NCBI GenBank assembly: GCA_963170055.1
Contig: CAUJGJ010000313.1
Coordinates: 3,336,701-3,349,200, forward strand
DNA: 12,500 nucleotides
Reading direction: 5' to 3'
Source of the DNA: Halisarca cf. caerulea
Taxonomy: Eukaryota; Porifera; Demospongiae; Chondrillida; Halisarcidae
Every line of letters starts with the position of its first letter. Position 1 is the first letter of the stretch. Both the position numbers and the translations under genes were made by a program. Under the pieces are notes generated by a model, which saw only the letters and a list, made by a program, of their open reading frames with translations, searched no databases and had not been told where the DNA came from. Positions 1 through 7,900 of this stretch are shown here, piece after piece.

Positions 1-66
1 TGTGTGTGTGTGTGTATGTGTGTGTATGTGTGTGTATGTGTGTATGTATGTGTGTGTGTGTATGTG

Positions 67-113
<47 letters not shown>

Positions 114-170
114 ATGTGTGTGTGTGTGTGTGCACTGTATATATGTGTGTGTGTGTGTGTGTACGTGTGT

Positions 171-240
<70 letters not shown>
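1..240. repeat. TG dinucleotide microsatellite
   Basis: Almost pure alternating TG with scattered TATG, GCATG and GTACG interruptions fills the first 240 bases, including an unbroken run from about 176 to 239. Long open frames on the plus strand here (Cys-Val repeats) are artefacts of the repeat. Alternating purine-pyrimidine tracts of this kind can adopt Z-DNA. The repeat probably continues to the left of the window. Confidence 0.97.
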
Positions 241-810
241 ACATGTCTGTATGCAGTAAGCTATGTATACAACCTTGTAGATGTCCACATTAAGAAGTCA
301 AGCCTCTCATTCATCCCTATATACAAGCAATTTTGTGGTGGATTAATGAGTTTGGCAAATTCGAAGGGTTGCATGCATGCATGGCATTGCACTATAGTAA
401 TTGCGTGTTCTTTCCCTTGTTTGGCACATTAGCATGTTGGCATGGAGGGTTAAAGGGTTGTGCCCTATGCTCTTGGTATAATTGTCTCAATTCCTGCAAT
501 TTATTCCTATATACACAGCCATTACTATGCAATTAACACTAATCCTTGCATCTGCCTTCATCACCATCATAAATCCAGTGACTGTCATAGCCTCTATACA
601 GCAACACTATGGGTTCCAGCACAACATGCTGTATATATGAACCAAGTTGTTGTTGTAGCCATTACATATGTACAGAGACCATGCAGAGAAACAGTTTGTT
701 GTTGTATATAGAGAGAGTGATATTGTATCAAGTGATTTTGTATGTTTTGACTGTATAGCATTCAATTGATCTAATAGATCCTGGTTCTAGTGCATTTATA
801 TACTTTATAT
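241..810. other. No recognisable gene; unassigned sequence
   Basis: I see no conserved coding segment, RNA gene or transposon end in this stretch. It may be an intron or upstream region of the CAP-type gene that follows, because a plausible 3' splice site (pyrimidine-containing run ending CTCCAG at 831-836) precedes the CAP exon. Confidence 0.5.
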
Positions 811-861
811 TAATCCCTCCCACTCATTAACTCCAGAACTGAGCAAGGAATTCACAGATTG

Positions 862-1491
862 ATGGACTCTCACACTGCTTTGGATAAGAAATTCACCTCT
901 GTGGAGAGTGTGGCCACTATAAGTGCTGCAGGTTCACTTGACACTCTGTGCACATCTTCGCATGATGAATTCGGACATTGTGTTCTGGAGCACCACAACG
1001 AATACCGAAAACATCATGTGGACACTCCACCCCTCCAGTGGTCAGACGAGTGTGCTTTATCTGCACAGACATTAGCCGAGCACATGGCTTTAAACAATAC
1101 CCTTAAAACCTACCCAACTCAAGAATATGGACAAAATGCAGCGTTCTTCATGTCAATGAATCTTCACACGGACACTACAAACTCTGGAGCAGGTGGCAGT
1201 GAAGTTACTTCAGTAGCAAAGAGTGAACTATCTGACAAGACTCTTGCGCAGTATGCATGTGAAGTGTGGTACTCTGAATATGGCAACTACGACTACATCT
1301 CACCGGGATTTAATATGGGTTCACACGTGACAGGTCACTTTACACAAATGGTCTGGAAGTCAACGAGAGAATTAGGGGTTTCAAAACTGTCCCGTGAAGG
1401 TAGAACGTTTGTTGTAGTGGTCTACAAACCACCTGGGAATGTCGAGGGAGCTTACCAAGACAATGTGCAGAGGAGGTATAAGGATGCCTGA
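862..1491 (+). CDS. CAP-superfamily (GLIPR2/GAPR-1-like) protein, last or only coding exon
   Basis: An open frame of 209 residues from the ATG at 862 to TGA at 1489-1491. Residues 36-209 form a CAP (SCP/TAPS/PR-1) domain. Visible marks are HHNEYR (44-49), PPLQWS (56-61), VWYSE (135-139), the CAP1 signature GHFTQMVWKST (158-168) and a C-terminal VVVVYKPPGN (184-193) in place of the Cys-containing CAP2 signature. That last feature, with no signal peptide and few cysteines, matches the intracellular membrane-associated GAPR-1/GLIPR2 branch rather than secreted CRISPs. The first 35 residues match nothing I know, and the frame stays open upstream to 814. A possible acceptor CTCCAG ends at 836, so the true start may lie in an upstream exon and 862 may be internal. 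The cavity residues of the GAPR-1 tetrad are partly changed: the LKH histidine is Thr83 and the GEN glutamate is Gln91, while Glu139 and His159 are kept. A variant poly(A) signal AATAAT lies near 1626. The family is clear; the exact role is not. Confidence 0.88.
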   Translation: MDSHTALDKKFTSVESVATISAAGSLDTLCTSSHDEFGHCVLEHHNEYRKHHVDTPPLQWSDECALSAQTLAEHMALNNTLKTYPTQEYGQNAAFFMSMNLHTDTTNSGAGGSEVTSVAKSELSDKTLAQYACEVWYSEYGNYDYISPGFNMGSHVTGHFTQMVWKSTRELGVSKLSREGRTFVVVVYKPPGNVEGAYQDNVQRRYKDA

Positions 1492-1839
1492 TGGTCTGGC
1501 AAGGTCAACAACTCCAATCTAACACTGCAAATGACAAAAATTGTTCTTTGTGCACTGCCATCAAAGCACTTATTTATGTTTGTACATAGTAATATTTAAT
1601 TTTGAATTATACCTGTTGCACGATCAATAATATTTTGTTTCTCGCTTTTCAATTATGGGCATGCAGATGGAAAGTTGATCGATTACAGTACCACCTGATA
1701 TTACATTTATATTGAATACCATACTAAGGAAGAGTTCATTACACTATACAAGATGCCCAACTTTATTAAGTTATTTACACTATGGAATAATACAAATATT
1801 GTAAAAATTGTGTCGATCACGTTCGGTCGACGTAACAAC
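1492..1839. promoter_or_regulatory. Intergenic spacer: CAP gene 3' end and DDX23 upstream region
   Basis: This 348-bp gap should hold the CAP gene's 3' UTR and poly(A) site and the DDX23 promoter and 5' UTR. An AT-rich stretch with AATAAT (1626-1631) followed by T-rich sequence is a weak candidate polyadenylation region. I see no convincing TATA box. The two genes lie head-to-tail on the same strand. Confidence 0.45.
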
Positions 1840-1928
1840 ATGGGCAAGAAAGACAAGCGAGACGATGAAGATTACGGCCGAAGGAAACGTTCTGAAAGGA
1901 AAGAGAAGAGTAAGAAGAGCAAGAAACG
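1840..1928 (+). CDS. DDX23: DDX23 exon 1 (start codon, basic N-terminus)
   Basis: ATG at 1840 sits in a good context (AACAACATGG: A at -3, G at +4). It encodes 29 codons plus two bases, starting [17 protein letters not shown] and ending in a Lys/Arg run. The donor is GTCAGT at 1929. The two leftover bases CG join the A that begins exon 2 to make Arg30. An in-frame ATG at 1753 could add 29 residues, but that extension (hydrophobic and polar, unlike the rest) looks like 5' UTR. Confidence 0.85.
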
Positions 1929-4900
1929 GTCAGTGATAAAACAGGCCGATGCGAAGTTGTGATATTCGTTCAGTTGTTTGTATTGTGCTATGGGGAATTG
2001 CAGTTGTGCATCGATGTCTGTAATGGATGTGACGAGGTTAATGTACTATTTGAGCATTTGACCCGTGTATGCTTGCTTCTCCATCATTATTTTACTTTTG
2101 CTGTGTATGTTTTCCTATGCACACACTTGTTCTGGCTGTCTTACGTTTATAAGTGTGTTCCTGCCCCGAGTATACTCTAGTCCTGGATGTACTCATGTCT
2201 CGAGTGTACTCTCTGAGTATATTCCAGTGTCGAGTGTACTCATGTCTGGAGTGTACTCCCGTTCTGAGTATATTCCAGTCTCGAGTGTACTCATGTCTGG
2301 AGTGTACTCCCGTTCTGAGTATATTCCAGTCTCGAGTGTACTCCTGTATTGAGTGTACTCCCGTTCTGAGTATATTCCAGTCTCGAGTGTACTCCTGTCT
2401 TGAGTGTACTCCAGTCCCGAGTATATTCCAGTCTCGAGTGTACTCCTGTCTTGAGTGTACTCCAGTCCCGAGTTTGCTCCTAACCGAGTTTATTCCTGGC
2501 CCGAGTGTACACTTGTCCTGCATGAGCATACTCTTGTACTGGGTGTACTGCAGTCCATTGTAGCATATAATGTTGTGGTAAGATGCAAGGCTGGGTAGAG
2601 TATAGGATGGATGTAGTTACGCACACTTATTGTCTAGCAATCGTAGTGGTTATTGCAATACGTACGTGCACTTCGCCTGAATCTTAAAATATGCTACATG
2701 GCACAGGATATCACATGAGATTTGATTTGAACAAGACCAAAACAGTAGATTTTTGACTGGGTACCTAGTGTACAGTGAGACCTCACTTATCCGCACCTCA
2801 GATATCCAATTCTCTCACCTTCCGCAGCAGTTTTTGCGGGAACAAATCTACAATAGTCCTACTGTACACTATACTACTGCTCCCTTATTTGTCCAGTTCC
2901 CTCACTTTGTTCACAATTGCATCCAGAATGGATGTGTACGGATAAGTGAGGTCTGCCTGTAGTAGGCTCGTTGCTGAATACCTCTCTGGGTAGAAACCCC
3001 CGTATCTGTAAACATTATGCCATCCTTTCAATAGGCAATAGTTAATAGCCAACATTTTGTCATGATAATGGCGATAATCATATGCTACGTGAATTATCAC
3101 GATATCGAAATTTATCAGTGATACACCTTCGAACTGTCACAAGAGTCATCACAGCATGACAGTATGTAATAGCGAATCACTGCCCAGCCCCAGTATATGA
3201 TGCATTTTCTGTTATGGTTTTACAGTCAGACCTCACTTATCCGCACGCATCCGTTCTGGATGAAATTGCAGATAAAGAGAGGGAACTGGATAGCTGAGGG
3301 AGTAGTAGTATAGTATGCAGTAGAATTATTGCAGATTTGTTCCAATAATAACTACTACGGAAGGTGAGGGAACTGGATATGTGAGGTGCAGATAAGTGAG
3401 GTCTCACTGTATTGTATTGAATGCAGTATAATACGTACCTACTAGTGTTAGAAATAATGGTCAACATTCAGACATTGTCCACCCATTTGGTATGTACGTA
3501 CATACCATATTTGTGTGACCCACAAAATGTTCGGGTCAGATATTTGGCTGAGCACAATATTGTTTGTGCAAGAGTCCTCCTGCTGTGACATCTAATCAAG
3601 AGGTTTGTAGAGTAGAAACAATTTCATTGTGAAATAACACAATTGAAATATACATACGTATGTTAGAATGAATGGCAAGTGTACTTTTCCCAAGTGTGTC
3701 AACAAACTAAAATAGTTCGGTCCAAAATGATAGAGGTAGGACATTTGTCCGGTCAACACCTGTTGCTTATTTCTATTCTGACCTACGTACGTACGTACAT
3801 GTCTCTGTCGGTCTGCAGATCTCGCTCAAGGGACAGAGCAGTGGAGAAGAGGAGGTCTCGATCTCGCTCACGGTCGCCTAGGGTAAAGTCATCGAAGAGG
3901 ACATCCTCTAGATCACCCAATAGTAGAAGATCCCGATCTTCTTCGCCACAGCACAAGAAACGAGATACTAAACTCACAGATTCAACCTCACCTGCTAGGA
4001 GATCTCGCTCCAGTTCACCAGAAGGAAAAATATCTCATGCAAAGTTGCGTTCATCATCTCCGAAAGGGAGGTATGATTCACCAAGGAGGCAGTCCCCCTC
4101 AGCAAGGAAAAGGCAGAACTCTAAATCACCTACCCGCAAGCGATCACATTCTACATCACCAGCACGCAGGAGATCCCATTCCAGATCTCCTCGCAGAAGG
4201 TCACGCTCAGGGTCTCCCAGTAAAAGAAGAGCTCGATCTAGATCTCCTAACAAGAAGCGAGAACGATCTAGATCTCCTGATGGTAAACGAGAACGATCAA
4301 GGTCCCCTGCTAGAAGAAAATCTCGATCAAGGTCTCCAGAAAGAAGAAGAAGGCGATCAAGATCTCCTGGCAATAAGCGTGAACGATCAAGATCTCCTGG
4401 TAGAAAGAGATCACGATCAAGGTCTCCTGGTAGAAGACGATCACGATCAAGGTCTCCTGGTAGAAGACGATCACGATCAAGGTCCCCTGGCAGAAGAAGA
4501 TCACGATCAAGGTCTCCTGGTAGAAGACGATCGCGATCAAGGTCCCCTGGCAGAAGAAGATCACGATCAAGGTCTCCTGGTAGAAGAAGATCACGATCAA
4601 GGTCTCCTGGTCGAAGAAGATCACGATCAAGGTCTCCTGGTAGAAGAAGATCAAGATCAAGGTCTCCTGGTCGAAAGCGAGCAAGATCAAGGTCTCCAAT
4701 GCGTTCTTCAAGAAGAATGCATTCCCCGGACAGAGCCCGTTCCCGGTCACCTGCTGCACAACATTCGGAAGACAGAAAAGATGAAAAACCGTAAGAATTT
4801 TGTCTCAACTTGTGGCCCAGTATTCCTGCTTTCTAAATATGCATGCGCTTCTGCCTAGATGTTTGCACACACTCCATTTGTGTTGGCATGCAGTAGACTA

Positions 4901-7900
4901 CTGTGTGGTGTGACCACCTGCCTACAGCAGCCACTGGGTTGGGTCCCACAGATAGTCTGCACACATGCAGTAGACTACTGTGTGGTGTGACCACCTGCCT
5001 ACAGCAGCCACTGGGTTGGGTCACAGTAGCCTGCACACATGCAGGTGGACCACTGTACTGGCATAAGAATCGCACCTATTGACATTCAGAATGTGAGAAT
5101 CAAGACTGCTCACATGTATATACTTAAATCTATATTTGTTCATTACAGTGAGTAGAACAGCTAAGTTTAAATTGGTCCCATTCAGTGTATGGCTGCCCCT
5201 GGACTAGAGCAGCTACACTAGCTGAAATAACAGTTATTTGTATGTATGCATTTTTTCACATCTCTGTAAATTAGCCATCCATGTACGTACCTACAACTAC
5301 ATACCACCAGCCTGATTGGGTGAAGGTGTTCAACTGCATGTGAATTGACAAAAAATAACATTTCATGCACAAGCAATGGGTGCATGGTTAGGCGACTCAA
5401 TCATGCGTACATGAAACATGTGTTTCATGTGTATGTATATGCATATGTACGTACGTACGTACTGTACTGATTAAAGATACGTAGGTAACCAACAACTTGC
5501 GTGTGACACGCAGATGGCTCGCATGTACTCGTGCGAGTAAAAAAATACACGCAGGTTAACACCCTTAAAAATGCCTTGAAAAGCGAACAAACCAGTGGAG
5601 AAGTGGTTGAAATATAAAGATACCGATAAAACAAACCAAATAAACGTGAAACAAGACATCGGGTTAGGCGGGGAGATCGCAGGTAGTCACGAAGCCTAAT
5701 GTACAACACTATCACGGTACCGTGCTTGATCTCATACATTGAACTCCGGATCAACTTTAGAACGCTCGACCTAACAGCCATGCGTAAGCAGCAGACCCAA
5801 GCTGGGGAGGCTAAAATAAGAAAACTACACCGGTATGTTACAATCGACTGGGGCTACGGACATTCCATAGGCACTTACGTCATGATAACACAACAAAGAT
5901 GGAGATACATAGCGACAGCAACTACAGTAAAATCTCGATAATTAAAATCATGATAATTAGAATATCTGGCTTAATTCAAACATTGATGAATGTACAACCC
6001 CTAATGTAGGGAGTACATATGTGGTTGGTTAATTAGAACTTATGGATAATTAGAGCTGTTTTACTGGAAAATCAAGGTTCTAATTAAAGAGATTTTACTG
6101 TACAAAAAATCTAAGGAGGGACTATAGGCATTCACGATACATGCACATTCTTACCCGCAAGATGACAAGATAGCATCGAAGTGGCCAATTTCCAAAAATA
6201 AACCGTTACTTTGACGAGCAGCTGGGAAAAGATGAACTATCTTCGATTGAATTGGGAGGGGCATAGGGATATTCGAAAATACCAGCTTATTAACACGTCG
6301 CCATTTTTACTTGCATGAGTAACAATTCTACTCGCATGAGTAGTATTTTACGCTCGTGTCACATGCGTGTAGCATGGCTACCTATCTTTAATCAATACTG
6401 TATGCTTATCATATGGATGCGTACATGCACATTTATGTACACACACATGTACATACATACGTATGTACATATGTTTAAGATGTTCACATGAAATGTTTAG
6501 TATGTTTGCACATACATATGTACATATCCATATCTGGTTGTAGGGCAAAGTCTCTGGTACAATATGGTGATTCTGACGAAGAACAGGATTCAGTACAGAA
6601 CCAAAAGCCTAAGAGGGAGCCGTTGTCTTTGGACCAGCTGATAGCCAAGAAGGCTGAAGAAGAAGCGAGGGAATCAAAGGTTAGGGATTGGCAGTCAACT
6701 TACTCATTCAGATCATTAAATAATTATTTATTCTCTGTTTGCTTATGTATCTTGTTTCGTGAGGACCTAGGATAGTAGCCATTGGCTCAAGGCTCTCCCA
6801 GATAAAATAAGCTAACCTAACCTAATCTAACCTAAAGCTTTGATTCGTACATTTTTGTTCCACAGTGGAACTCCTTTAAGACACCATTTACGTATGTACT
6901 TTTAAGTTGTGTATGAAGTTTAACACAATGATTTTGCTCACTATAAATGTGACATAAATACACTTTTTTGCTTATTTAATAAGAACACAGGCTAGATGCA
7001 ATGGCAAACCCATAATATGTGTTTGCCATTACATCTAGCTTGTGTTCTTAGTAAGCATTTGACTCTGTACATTTGACTCTGTACATTAGACTCTGTACTT
7101 TTGACTCTGTACATAGCCTGTATTCTTTGGGTCTGTACGGTACATACGTAGCCTGTGTTCTTTGGGTCTGTACATGCTCTGTATGTAGCCTGTGTTCTTT
7201 GGGTCTGTACATCTGTAGCCTGTGTTCTTTGGGTCTGTACATTACATACGTAGCCTGTGTTCTTTGGGTCTGTACGTCTGTAGCCTGTGTTCTTTGGGTC
7301 TGTACATTACATACGTAGCCTGTGTTCTTTGGGTCTGTACGTCTGTAGCCTGTGTTCTTTGGGTCTGTACGTCTGTAGCCTGTGTTCTTTGGGTCTGTAC
7401 ATTACATACGTAGCCTGTGTTCTTTGGGTCTGTACATTACATACGTAGCCTGTGTTCTTTGGGTCTGTACGGTACATAAGTACGTAGCCTGTGTTCTTTG
7501 GGTCTGTACATACATAGCCTGTGTTCCTGACTAAAGAGCAAAGAGTTGAGTTGGCATTGAAGAAGAGACAAGCTGAAGTGGAGGTGCAGAGGAAAAGACA
7601 GGAAGTGAGTTTTGTTGGTACGGTGGGTGTTATGGACATGTTCACCCGAATAACTGTGTACATACGTACATACGTACACCAGCCTCTCATTTTCAGAACC
7701 ATACATGCGTATGTACGTACTGTACGTACATATGTGCTGATACACACACATATGCACGTACGTATGTACAGTAGAACATCTGTAATCTGACACATCTATA
7801 ATCTAACATTCTCTCTAATCTGACCATTTGATGAGGTAAGCATATATAGTCACCATAGTGAAGTATGCTAAGAGTCACTCCGTAATCCGACAACCTCCTA

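Larger units (their letters stand above)
1929..3818 (+). other. DDX23: DDX23 intron 1 (1890 bp)
   Basis: Bounded by GTCAGT and CTGCAG. It holds a 17-bp minisatellite (about 2160-2525), two oppositely oriented 187-bp MITEs, a 20-nt perfect palindrome (3488-3507) and TACGTAC clusters, the last just 20 bases before the acceptor. No coding segment was recognised in it. Confidence 0.85.
4791..6543 (+). other. DDX23: DDX23 intron 2 (1753 bp)
   Basis: Bounded by GTAAGA and TTGTAG. It contains a 77-bp tandem duplication (4887-5040), a 939-bp inverted-repeat element with a nested MITE (5462-6400) and a TACATAC/GTACGTA cluster at about 6440-6475. The stretch 5060-5440 shows nothing recognisable. Confidence 0.85.
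6680..7517 (+). other. DDX23: DDX23 intron 3 (838 bp), with repeated acceptor array
   Basis: Bounded by GTTAGG and CATAG. The first 300 bases hold only a short run of CTAAC repeats (6811-6834). Then come a 71-nt palindrome (6980-7050), four copies of a GACTCTGTAC motif (7060-7110) and a 12-unit array of the exon 4 acceptor (7114-7514). Confidence 0.88.

Noticed and set aside
2..432. Cys-Val repeat proteins at the window start
   Set aside because: Translation of the TG microsatellite; nothing else supports a gene.
2092..2563. Repeat proteins on both strands across the intron 1 minisatellite
   Set aside because: Open only because the 51-bp higher-order unit is a multiple of three; the region lies inside a well-supported intron.
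4035..4808. Long minus-strand frame opposite the RS exon (Leu-Asp-Arg repeats) and another at 4310-4759
   Set aside because: They exist only because the 30-bp coding repeat has no stops in other frames; the sense frame encodes a recognised RS domain with correct splice phases.
5425..5781. Minus-strand 118-residue frame as a transposase remnant
   Set aside because: I see no DDE/D, helix-turn-helix or other transposase motif; the frame spans the TIR of the 939-bp element and looks like chance.
7073..7413. Plus-strand Cys-Ser-Leu-Gly-Leu repeat proteins in intron 3
   Set aside because: They are readings of the decoy-acceptor array; all end at array TAGs and none joins exon 4 in frame.
7114..7514. 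CRISPR array
   Set aside because: Spacer-like parts are themselves repeated and the setting is an intron of an animal gene; it is a minisatellite.
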